A stretch of DNA of 7,115 nucleotides, taken from assembly GCA_017996845.1 (NCBI GenBank), contig JAGOGF010000126.1, positions 1 to 7,115 on the forward strand. Direction: 5' to 3'. The DNA comes from Butyrivibrio sp. (GTDB lineage Bacteria > Bacillota_A > Clostridia > Lachnospirales > Lachnospiraceae). Below the pieces are notes generated by a model that was not told where the DNA came from, did no database searches, and saw nothing but the letters and a program-made list of their open reading frames with translations. Below, piece by piece: positions 1 through 6,034 of this stretch. The position numbers and the translations under genes are program-made. The number at the start of each line of letters is the position of its first letter. The first letter of the stretch is position 1.

Positions 1-373
1 GTGGGTACCTGGTAAACAAATCATTTCTGAAGAAGACAGAGTATCAGAAATCAGAGAAGAATTGGAACAGAAAAGATAGCTGATGGGAGACCAACTTACA
101 CAGGCGGATAAAGAATTGTACGATGTTCTGATCCGATTTGATCTGATATATTATTTTGCCTACCGATTGAATCTGCATAAAATTGAGGATTACAAAAATC
201 TGCGAAGATATGTCAGGGAGTTGTATGCAATCACAGAATTCAGAGAAAAAACGGATTTTGACAAAATAAAAGAAGATTTTTATGGCAATCAGAAGGAAAT
301 TCAGAATCCATACCACATTATACAGCAGGGACCGGATATGAGCTGGATTACAGATAACCAGGCGGAGGAATGA
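1..373 (+). pseudogene. Broken Xi-type GST homologue, C-terminal remnant, 5' end outside window
   Basis: The frame from 80 to the TGA at 371-373 aligns without gaps at its start to the C-terminal helical domain of the neighbouring GST (375-1418). It shares LxGDQLT, a YYFxxRLN stretch, DYxNL, KELY/RELY, TDFD and a closing NPYxI...GPD. The same frame upstream (about 35-76) still resembles the helix preceding that point in both paralogues, ending xxR, but a TAG at 77-79 sits where both paralogues have Phe; a Tyr codon (TAT/TAC) could become TAG by one change. The ATG at 83 falls inside the conserved LxGD motif and has no good ribosome binding site, so it is probably an internal Met and not a true start. 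The thioredoxin-like domain with the active-site Cys would lie before the window and cannot be assessed. The last codons contain the GGAGG used by the next gene. If translated from 83, the product would be a 96-residue isolated helical fragment. Very likely a relic of gene duplication. Confidence 0.75.
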
Positions 374-374
374 G

Positions 375-1418
375 ATGGAAGTAAGCGCATGCAGTATAGC
401 AGCACATAAAGATGGAATACAGAAAAAAGAAAAATTCAGCGGCTTCGGGAAAGTTGCATCATCTGAAAAAACAAGGGAAACAAGTGATACCGGTGCATTT
501 GTCAGACAGGAGAATCGTTTTGCTACTCCCTTTGGGAATGAAGCAGGAGACCTTCCGGTTGAAGCCGGAAGATACAGACTTCTCTGGACTCCGATCTGTC
601 CCTGGGCGACAAGACAGGTCATTGTGCTGAAACTTCTTGGAATTGATGAAAATGTGATCAGTATCGGAACCGCAAATCCGATTCGGACGCAGAAAGGATG
701 GGAGTTTTCCCTTGATCCAAAGGGAGTTGATCCGGTTCTGCAAATCAGATACCTTCCCGAGATTTATGCAGAGACAGATCCGGACTATACGGGAAGAGCA
801 ACCGTACCTGCGGTTGTTGATACCAGCTCGCACAAAGTGGTAAACAATGATTATCACAGACTGAGCAATTACTGGGAGACAGTATGGAAGCCCTATTGGA
901 AAGAAAATGCGCCGGATTTATATCCGCAAAATCTCAGAACCGGAATAGATGCACTGAACGAAATTCTCTTTCGTGAAATAAATAATGGCGTATACAAGGC
1001 AGGATTTGCGGAAACACAAAGTGAATATGAAAAGAATTATGAACTTGTTTTTCATCGCCTTGACTGGCTTGAAGAACACCTTTCCGATAACCGGTTTTTA
1101 TTCGGAGATCAGCTGACCGATTCAGATATACGGCTGTACGTTACGCTTGCAAGATTCGATACGGCTTACTATTTTGAATTTCGCCTGAACAGAAAAAGAA
1201 TAAGAGATTATGACAATCTGTGGAATTATGCAAAGGAATTATATTCTATTCCAGCATTTAAGGAAGCAACGGATTTTGATGCAATCAAGAAGGGGTATTT
1301 CCTGGGAGATGCCGGATCAAATCCATATCAGATTCTGCCCGAAGGACCGGATGAATCCGTATGGGAGGAGCCAAATAACAGATCAGAAAAATTTGGTCCG
1401 ATAAAAAATCAATATTAA
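375..1418 (+). CDS. Glutathione S-transferase family protein, Xi class (glutathionyl-hydroquinone reductase-like, YqjG/ECM4 type)
   Basis: A cytoplasmic protein of 347 residues, close to the usual length of this class. The N-terminal part holds the family signature GAFVRQ (40-45) and a thioredoxin-like fold with the active-site motif C75-P-W-A, the nucleophile that attacks glutathionyl conjugates in YqjG. The likely cis-proline is P145 in RATVP. Next comes NNDYHRLSNY (157-166), where canonical members read NNES; that Glu-Ser pair binds the gamma-glutamyl group of glutathione, so the thiol pocket is altered. The C-terminal half is the all-helical GST domain with FLFGDQLTDSD. Known members reduce glutathionyl-hydroquinones with thiols; the true substrate here is unknown, and many Clostridia make no glutathione. 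The start at 375 is supported by GGAGG at 364-368 and lies one base after the stop of the broken paralogue, suggesting ancestral translational coupling. The next gene follows 24 bases downstream, consistent with one operon. Confidence 0.9.
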   Translation: MEVSACSIAAHKDGIQKKEKFSGFGKVASSEKTRETSDTGAFVRQENRFATPFGNEAGDLPVEAGRYRLLWTPICPWATRQVIVLKLLGIDENVISIGTANPIRTQKGWEFSLDPKGVDPVLQIRYLPEIYAETDPDYTGRATVPAVVDTSSHKVVNNDYHRLSNYWETVWKPYWKENAPDLYPQNLRTGIDALNEILFREINNGVYKAGFAETQSEYEKNYELVFHRLDWLEEHLSDNRFLFGDQLTDSDIRLYVTLARFDTAYYFEFRLNRKRIRDYDNLWNYAKELYSIPAFKEATDFDAIKKGYFLGDAGSNPYQILPEGPDESVWEEPNNRSEKFGPIKNQY

Positions 1419-1426
1419 TTTATAAC

Positions 1427-1435
1427 AAAGTGAGG
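1427..1435 (+). promoter_or_regulatory. Ribosome binding site of the GNAT gene
   Basis: AAAGTGAGG lies 7 bases before the ATG at 1443. It resembles AAGGAGG with an interrupting base, and it supports that start. It sits in the 24-base gap after the GST stop, so no separate promoter is likely. Confidence 0.55.
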
Positions 1436-1442
1436 TTACAGG

Positions 1443-1871
1443 ATGGAATTAATCAGAGTGACAAAAGAGTGGCAGCGTGCCGGCGTTCACTTTGTGCGCG
1501 CGGCAGCTATGATAAGAGAATTCGGCGTTGATCTCGAGGGTGAATTTGCCGAAGACACACCGGAATCGGGGTATGTTCTTGCATTAGATGGAAACTATCC
1601 GGTTTCTACCTGCAGGCTGCATTATCTGGATCAAAAGACAGGCAAGATAGAAAGAGTTGCAACGATTGGCGAATATCGGCATAAAGGGTACGGTGCTGCG
1701 GTAATACGGGAAGCTGAAAAGTGGATGCAGGAGCAGGGAGTAAAGAAGATCATGATCAATTCACGGACAGCAGCAGTGAAATTTTATGAAAAACTTGGTT
1801 ACATTCCTGATTGGAATCAGAAGTCAGGTGCAGGCGATTTTGCATGTGTAATGGTCAGAAGAGAATTATAA
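1443..1871 (+). CDS. GNAT family N-acetyltransferase
   Basis: A single-domain GNAT protein of 142 residues, the normal length for a minimal member. It transfers acetyl from acetyl-CoA to a primary amine in the cytoplasm. The acetyl-CoA binding motif A is visible as strand KIERVAT followed by EYRHKGYGAAV (about 77-87), matching the (Q/R)xxGxG/A pyrophosphate loop (R79, G82, G84). Motif B-like NSRTAAVKFYEKLGY (106-120) is the usual helix and Tyr near the C-terminus. The overall pattern recalls ElaA/YitI-like GNATs of unknown or small-molecule substrate. It lies between two GST homologues and upstream of an amino acid importer. In Bacillus the GNATs of the ytm and yxe operons, also beside Tcy/Yxe importers, acetylate S-(2-succino)cysteine; a similar amino acid conjugate is a reasonable but unproven guess here. 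Protein-acetylating or drug-modifying roles cannot be excluded. Confidence 0.88.
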   Translation: MELIRVTKEWQRAGVHFVRAAAMIREFGVDLEGEFAEDTPESGYVLALDGNYPVSTCRLHYLDQKTGKIERVATIGEYRHKGYGAAVIREAEKWMQEQGVKKIMINSRTAAVKFYEKLGYIPDWNQKSGAGDFACVMVRREL

Positions 1872-1908
1872 CAATATTTCATATGAAAAATGGATACAGG
1901 AGAAAAGC

Positions 1909-1914
1909 GAGGAG
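1909..1914 (+). promoter_or_regulatory. Ribosome binding site deciding the start of the third GST homologue
   Basis: GAGGAG lies 5 bases before the ATG at 1920. The longer in-frame ATG at 1890 is preceded only by AT-rich sequence with no Shine-Dalgarno match, so 1920 is the better start and the protein is 423 rather than 433 residues. Confidence 0.7.
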
Positions 1915-1919
1915 AGAAT

Positions 1920-3191
1920 ATGTCAGATGTATGTGATATCAGTTTACATAGAAAAAAGGAAAATGCGGCAAAAGGAAAAATAGAATACTCGGATGAAGAG
2001 GCAGAATTGCATGCCAAAGAAGTTGGCGTGCTGCCTCGCCCCATGGAAACCAAAAATGAAATTGATGACAGAGGTGCATTTGTACGCCAGCCAAATGCAT
2101 TTATCGTACCATTTGGAGCAAAGAGCGGCGAATGGAAAGCAGAAAAGGGGAGATACCGTATCTATTGGGCAAAGGGATGCAACTGGTCAAATCGTCCGAT
2201 TATTGCAAGGGATATTCTGGGTCTGACCGATATCATATCGGATCAGCTCACTACTCCTTCAGGGGAGAGCAATCGATACGGACATGGCTTTGCAGACTCA
2301 CCGGAACATAAAGATGCAGCAACAGGGGCATATTTTTTATCAGAGTTCTACAAGAATGCAGATCCCGATTTTCGTGGAAGAGCAACAACACCAACAATCG
2401 TAGATGTGAAAAGAAAAATAGCGGTAAACAATGATTATCATCGTCTGAGCAATTATATAGAGGTTCAGTTCAGAGCGTTTCAGCCTGAAAACGCACCGGA
2501 TCTATATCCCAAAAAGTATAGAAAAGAAATTGATGAACTGAACGACTGGCTTTTTCCGCATATCAATAACGGACATTACAGGATGGCATTCTGCCAGTCT
2601 CTTACAGCATATAATGAAGCTTTTGATGATTTCTATGACAGTATGGAGAAACTGGAAAAACGACTGTCACAGAACCGCTTTCTGTTCGGCGATTATATTA
2701 CGGACAGTGATATCCGCTTTTTTGTTACGATCATTCGATGGGATATCAGTTATTTCAGAAATATAGGACCTGTAAAAAAGAGAATTGCAGATTTTCCGAA
2801 TATCTATGCTTATATGAAAGAATTGTATCAAATCCCTGCATTTAAAAATGCTACGTATATCCGTGAACTTGTCCTCGGAAGAGGTAGTTCCAATCAGGAC
2901 AAAGATCTTTTCGCAGACTGGAATACACGGATTGCGCCACAGATCAATTATGAAGTGTTATATGCGGATGACGGGCAAAGAGCGGTCCTTTCGGAGGATG
3001 CGCATAAAAACATCTATTTACAGCATCCGCAGGGAGAAACAGCAGAAGATTATCAGAGCGAAATATCTCTCAGCATATGGAACAGTGCTACGCAGGAAGA
3101 CCGCGATCCTTCAAACCCGGAGAATGGGAAGCTTTCAACAGATGCCAGTATTAATCCGCTGAAAGGACTTCTGAAAAATACCTATATGTGA
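1920..3191 (+). CDS. Divergent Xi-type GST homologue with C-terminal extension
   Basis: 423 residues from the preferred ATG. It is clearly a paralogue of the 375-1418 product: GAFVRQ (52-57), the thioredoxin-like domain, a RATTP cis-Pro segment (P158), NNDYHRLSNY (from N170), ENAPDLYPK and FLFGDYITDSD in the helical domain. The active-site Cys is retained (C87), but the motif is C-N-W-S instead of CPWA, so the residue after the nucleophile is no longer Pro; this should alter Cys reactivity. As in its paralogue, the glutathione gamma-Glu-binding ES pair reads DY. From about residue 320 there is a region of roughly 100 residues absent from the paralogue, polar, including an ADWNTRIAPQINYEVLYADD segment and an Asp/Asn/Pro-rich end; I do not recognise a domain in it. 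An N-terminal segment of about 40 residues before GAFVRQ is charged. The gene sits 48 bases after the GNAT gene in an apparent operon. Thiol-dependent reductase or lyase activity is inferred; the substrate is unknown. Confidence 0.85.
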   Translation: MSDVCDISLHRKKENAAKGKIEYSDEEAELHAKEVGVLPRPMETKNEIDDRGAFVRQPNAFIVPFGAKSGEWKAEKGRYRIYWAKGCNWSNRPIIARDILGLTDIISDQLTTPSGESNRYGHGFADSPEHKDAATGAYFLSEFYKNADPDFRGRATTPTIVDVKRKIAVNNDYHRLSNYIEVQFRAFQPENAPDLYPKKYRKEIDELNDWLFPHINNGHYRMAFCQSLTAYNEAFDDFYDSMEKLEKRLSQNRFLFGDYITDSDIRFFVTIIRWDISYFRNIGPVKKRIADFPNIYAYMKELYQIPAFKNATYIRELVLGRGSSNQDKDLFADWNTRIAPQINYEVLYADDGQRAVLSEDAHKNIYLQHPQGETAEDYQSEISLSIWNSATQEDRDPSNPENGKLSTDASINPLKGLLKNTYM

Positions 3192-3285
3192 TGTCAGCAT
3201 GTAAATACAACAGATAATTGCCAGATATCTTCAAAACCGATAACCGGCATTCGATTTTTACTGTTAACGCGTTTCCTACAAATCA

Positions 3286-3298
3286 TAGTAATATACTA
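3286..3298 (+). promoter_or_regulatory. Candidate promoter/operator of the transporter genes
   Basis: In the 144-base gap before the binding-protein gene, TAGTA-ATA-TACTA is a perfect inverted repeat. It contains TATACT (3292-3297), one mismatch from the -10 consensus. The flanking CCTA (3275-3278) and TAGG (3297-3300) form a second, wider inverted pair. No convincing -35 hexamer is seen 16-18 bases upstream, which would suit an activator-dependent promoter. A repressor or activator site overlapping the -10 is plausible; the regulator is not in this window. Confidence 0.4.
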
Positions 3299-3321
3299 GG
3301 CATACACCAATCAGAAAAATA

Positions 3322-3328
3322 AAAGGAG
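3322..3328 (+). promoter_or_regulatory. Ribosome binding site of the binding-protein gene
   Basis: AAAGGAG ends 7 bases before the ATG at 3336. It is a near-consensus site, the strongest in the window, in line with high expression of a solute-binding lipoprotein. Confidence 0.75.
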
Positions 3329-3335
3329 AAAAATT

Positions 3336-4313
3336 ATGAGAAAGACAAAAAGGATAGCAATACTGATAACGATGATATTTACTTTGACAGCACTTTCAGG
3401 ATGTGGGAAGACGGCGTCTGCAGGGACGGATAAAACGACAGCTGACAGCAGCGTGCAGGCGAGCAGTACACAGAGCAGCGTAGTAGCTGACACATCAGCA
3501 ACTACCGCTGCGGCAACGGCAGGCAGCTCGGCACTGCCCAAAAATGCAGATGCAACAACAATCATTGCAGCGACAAGCGGCGCACCAAATCCCTATATCA
3601 TTCAAAACAATGATGGCTCACTTGGCGGATATGATATTGAAGTATTGAATGCGGTATTTGACAGGCTTCCTCAGTATAATCTTAAATACACAGTAACGGA
3701 ATTCGGCTCCGTTCTGACTGGAATTACAAGCGGACAGTTCCAGATCGCAGTCAATAATCTCTCCTATAATAAGGATCGTGCAGCCTCTTATCTGTATTCT
3801 TATCCATATGATAAGGTTTCCTATGTTTTTGTTCAGAAAAAGGATGCTGCTCCGATCACTTCATTAAGTGATGCCGGCAGCAAAAAGCTTGTAATGGAAG
3901 GCGAAGCAGGAGTAAATGTTACGAATGCAGTGGAAAATTATAATAAAAGCAATTCAAAGGCACCGATTAAGATTAATTATACGGATGCCGGAACACAGAT
4001 CATATTGCAGCATATAGAAGATGGCACAACTGATTTTGGAATCATTGATAAGGCAATGTATGTATCTTATGCAAAGACATATGGTTTTAAGGATTTGCAG
4101 AGCAGTGATGTCCCGGCAGATGAACAGGCAGGAATCACAGCCAATCTTTATTCTTATTTCCTGTTTGCACAGGATAATGATGCACTCAGGCAGGAAGTGG
4201 ATACTGTGCTGAAGGAACTCAAGGCAGACGGGACGCTTACCAAAATTGCAGAGAAGTATTACAGTTCTGATCAGGCTCCGGAAGATGACAAATATGAGAA
4301 GACCATTAACTGA
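3336..4313 (+). CDS. Polar amino acid ABC transporter substrate-binding lipoprotein (Tcy/YxeM-like)
   Basis: 325 residues, exported and lipid-anchored on the outer face of the membrane. The signal peptide has basic residues at the start (RKTKR), a hydrophobic core and the lipobox LSGC with C23 as the lipidated Cys. A Ser/Thr/Ala-rich low-complexity linker of about 40 residues follows. The family-3 binding domain starts near residue 68, with GGYDIEVLNAVF (the G[YF]D[IV]E motif), then NNLSYNKDR with R148, the Arg that grips the ligand carboxylate in HisJ-type proteins, then a YSYPY hinge strand. D238 in GIIDKAMY sits where the amino-group-binding Asp usually lies. These features point to an intact amino acid carboxylate/amine site. 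The NxxxxNKxR...YLYSYPY pattern is closest, from memory, to the cystine-type proteins TcyJ/TcyK/YxeM and less like HisJ or GlnH. The ligand (cystine, S-substituted cysteine or another polar amino acid) is inferred. It is the first gene of the transporter run, with the permease 109 bases downstream. Confidence 0.92.
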   Translation: MRKTKRIAILITMIFTLTALSGCGKTASAGTDKTTADSSVQASSTQSSVVADTSATTAAATAGSSALPKNADATTIIAATSGAPNPYIIQNNDGSLGGYDIEVLNAVFDRLPQYNLKYTVTEFGSVLTGITSGQFQIAVNNLSYNKDRAASYLYSYPYDKVSYVFVQKKDAAPITSLSDAGSKKLVMEGEAGVNVTNAVENYNKSNSKAPIKINYTDAGTQIILQHIEDGTTDFGIIDKAMYVSYAKTYGFKDLQSSDVPADEQAGITANLYSYFLFAQDNDALRQEVDTVLKELKADGTLTKIAEKYYSSDQAPEDDKYEKTIN

Positions 4314-4410
4314 ACCAAAGTGGATGGATCTTTTTGAACAGGGCGCATTGTAATATGACAGAACATGAAAAAAGAAAAATAGAAATCAGAATATCTCTGG
4401 ATCATGTCTG

Positions 4411-4417
4411 AGAGGAG
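4411..4417 (+). promoter_or_regulatory. Ribosome binding site of the permease gene
   Basis: AGAGGAG lies 5 bases before the ATG at 4423 and fixes that start. The preceding gap (4314-4410) shows no hairpin with a T-run, so read-through from the binding-protein gene is likely. Confidence 0.65.
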
Positions 4418-4422
4418 CAGCA

Positions 4423-5223
4423 ATGGGAAAGCTATTTGATGTAAAACTTGTTTTTACAGAAATACCGCAGCTTTTGAAATATTTACCGGTAACGCTTGAA
4501 CTGACGGGTACCGCACTGATAATCGGATGGTTACTTGGACTTGTTCTTGCAATGGTGAAAATCAGAAATATTCCGGTTTTATCACAGATTTCTGCATTAT
4601 TTGTATCCATGATACGCGGAACGCCGATTATTGTGCAGCTGTATCTGACCTATTTTGGAATTCCTATTTTTCTGAAATATTTGAATCAACAGAATGGTAC
4701 AAATTACAATATTAATTCGGTTCCGCCGATCCTCTTTGCAATTGTTGCGCTTGGACTGAATCAATCTGCATTTGATTCCGAGACAATTCGGGCAGCGATT
4801 CTTTCGGTTGATAAGGGGCAGGTAGAAGCGGCAAAGGCAATTGGAATGTCAGATATGCAGGTGTTGCAACGAGTACTGATTCCGCAGGCAATTACAGTAG
4901 CTATCCCTTCTCTGGGAAATTCACTGATTGGCCTGGCAAAGGGAACTTCACTTGCATTTACCTGTTCTGTTGTAGAAATAACGGCGGCAGGAAAAATCCT
5001 GGCAGGAAACAACTATAGATATTTTGAAACGTATTGTTCCCTGGCAATTATCTATTGGGGACTGACGATTCTGATAGAGAAAATCTTTAAAGTGATTGAG
5101 AAAAGAACCAGTATCCCGGAAGATGCACCGGAATTAAGCCTTAATAATGAAAATAGAAAAAATGGATGGAAGCCGGAACAGCAAAAAAACAAACTGACTG
5201 GTATAGGAACAGCATCTTCATAA
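4423..5223 (+). CDS. Amino acid ABC transporter permease (HisM/GlnP family, TcyB/TcyL/YxeN-like)
   Basis: A 266-residue inner-membrane subunit that would form the channel as a homodimer, since only one permease gene is present. Hydrophobic segments are visible at roughly residues 18-46, 52-80, 96-118, 150-185 and 200-222, the usual five-helix layout of this family. The N-terminal family signature (LPVTLELTGTALIIG) is present. The cytoplasmic EAA loop that docks on the ATPase reads EAAKAIGMSDMQVLQRVLIP from residue 135, close to consensus. After the last helix there is an unusually polar tail of about 35 residues rich in Asn, Lys and Glu. It lies 21 bases before the ATPase gene, completing a standard binding protein-permease-ATPase operon. 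Specificity is set mostly by the binding protein; the cystine/S-modified cysteine subgroup is my best guess. Confidence 0.92.
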   Translation: MGKLFDVKLVFTEIPQLLKYLPVTLELTGTALIIGWLLGLVLAMVKIRNIPVLSQISALFVSMIRGTPIIVQLYLTYFGIPIFLKYLNQQNGTNYNINSVPPILFAIVALGLNQSAFDSETIRAAILSVDKGQVEAAKAIGMSDMQVLQRVLIPQAITVAIPSLGNSLIGLAKGTSLAFTCSVVEITAAGKILAGNNYRYFETYCSLAIIYWGLTILIEKIFKVIEKRTSIPEDAPELSLNNENRKNGWKPEQQKNKLTGIGTASS

Positions 5224-5244
5224 TCTGAAAAGGAGAAATCGCAG

Positions 5245-6009
5245 ATGAGCTATATTGAAATTAATAATCTACATAAATCATATGGAACAAATGTGATTCT
5301 TGATGGCGTTGATCTTACCATAGAAAAGGGAGAGGTTGTTGCAGTAATTGGTCCTTCCGGAACCGGGAAATCAACTCTTTTGAGATCACTCAATCGTCTG
5401 GAAACACCTGAAAAAGGGACTTTTGCAATTGACGGAAGCGTATACGATCTGACAACGCATAATAAAAAGGAACTCTATGCGCTTCGGCAAAATACGGAAA
5501 TGGTGTTTCAGCAGTTCAATTTATTTAAAAACCGTGACGTATTAAAGAATGTCATGGAGGGACTGATGGTCGTTCAAAAACTTGGAAAAGACGAAGCCAG
5601 AGAGATTGCCATGGAATATCTTGAAAAAGTAGGGCTGGCAGATCATCTTGGACATTATCCAAGACATTTGTCAGGCGGACAGCAGCAGCGGGTGGCAATT
5701 GCACGGGCACTTGCATTAAAACCCAGACTGCTGCTGATGGATGAACCGACTTCAGCACTGGACCCGGAACTTGTAAGCGAAGTACTTGCGACAATCAAAC
5801 AGGTTGCGCAGGCCGGTTATACCATTTTGCTTGTTACCCACGAAATGGATTTTGTCAGAAAAGTCGCGAATCGAATTATTTTTCTTGAAAATGGAAAGAT
5901 TGTATCGCAGGGAACACCGGAAGAAATATTCAATCATCCCGAAAATGAAAGATTAAAAGATTTTTTGTATAAGATTCATGTATTTGATGAGGTGGAATAT
6001 AACATCTGA
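5245..6009 (+). CDS. Amino acid ABC transporter ATP-binding protein (GlnQ/TcyN/YxeO-like)
   Basis: 254 residues, the typical size for a polar amino acid importer ATPase, bound to the cytoplasmic face of the permease. All ATPase motifs are intact: Walker A GPSGTGKST (36-44), Q-loop MVFQQFNLF with Q89, signature LSGGQQQR (142-149), Walker B LLLMDEPTSALDP with the catalytic E167, and the switch His H199 in LLVTHEM. The start is supported by AAAAGGAG at 5228-5235, 9 bases upstream. The sequence is GlnQ-class throughout with no regulatory C-terminal domain, which argues against a methionine (MetN) system. It forms one transporter with the two preceding genes. Downstream, azlC begins within 26 bases of its stop or overlaps its end. 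Confidence 0.95.
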   Translation: MSYIEINNLHKSYGTNVILDGVDLTIEKGEVVAVIGPSGTGKSTLLRSLNRLETPEKGTFAIDGSVYDLTTHNKKELYALRQNTEMVFQQFNLFKNRDVLKNVMEGLMVVQKLGKDEAREIAMEYLEKVGLADHLGHYPRHLSGGQQQRVAIARALALKPRLLLMDEPTSALDPELVSEVLATIKQVAQAGYTILLVTHEMDFVRKVANRIIFLENGKIVSQGTPEEIFNHPENERLKDFLYKIHVFDEVEYNI

Positions 6010-6034
6010 TTCTGAGCATTACGCTGGTAAAAAA

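Noticed and set aside
77..79. Amber codon read as an amino acid (pyrrolysine-type recoding)
   Set aside because: No supporting element is visible, and the position is an ordinary aromatic residue in both paralogues; a nonsense mutation is simpler.
44..622. Long minus-strand open frame opposite the GST remnant and the start of the intact GST gene
   Set aside because: It overlaps two plus-strand frames with clear GST homology, and its translation shows no family features. It is a shadow of AT-rich coding sequence.
1890..1919. Ten-residue longer N-terminus for the third GST homologue
   Set aside because: The ATG at 1890 lacks a Shine-Dalgarno sequence, while GAGGAG stands 5 bases before the ATG at 1920.
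3226..3262. Possible terminator after the third GST gene (AAAACCGA ... TCGATTTT followed by Ts)
   Set aside because: The stem has a mismatch, only a weak AT-rich outer part and a 10-base loop, so it is too unstable to call.
3311..3565. Minus-strand frame with a hydrophobic Val/Ala-rich translation opposite the signal peptide of the binding protein
   Set aside because: Its hydrophobicity and low complexity come from reading the Ser/Thr/Ala linker and signal sequence backwards; the plus-strand lipoprotein is unambiguous.
4355..4411. 18-codon open frame between the binding-protein and permease genes, ending at the permease ribosome binding site
   Set aside because: No ribosome binding site precedes it and its peptide resembles nothing; a leader peptide cannot be supported from this sequence.
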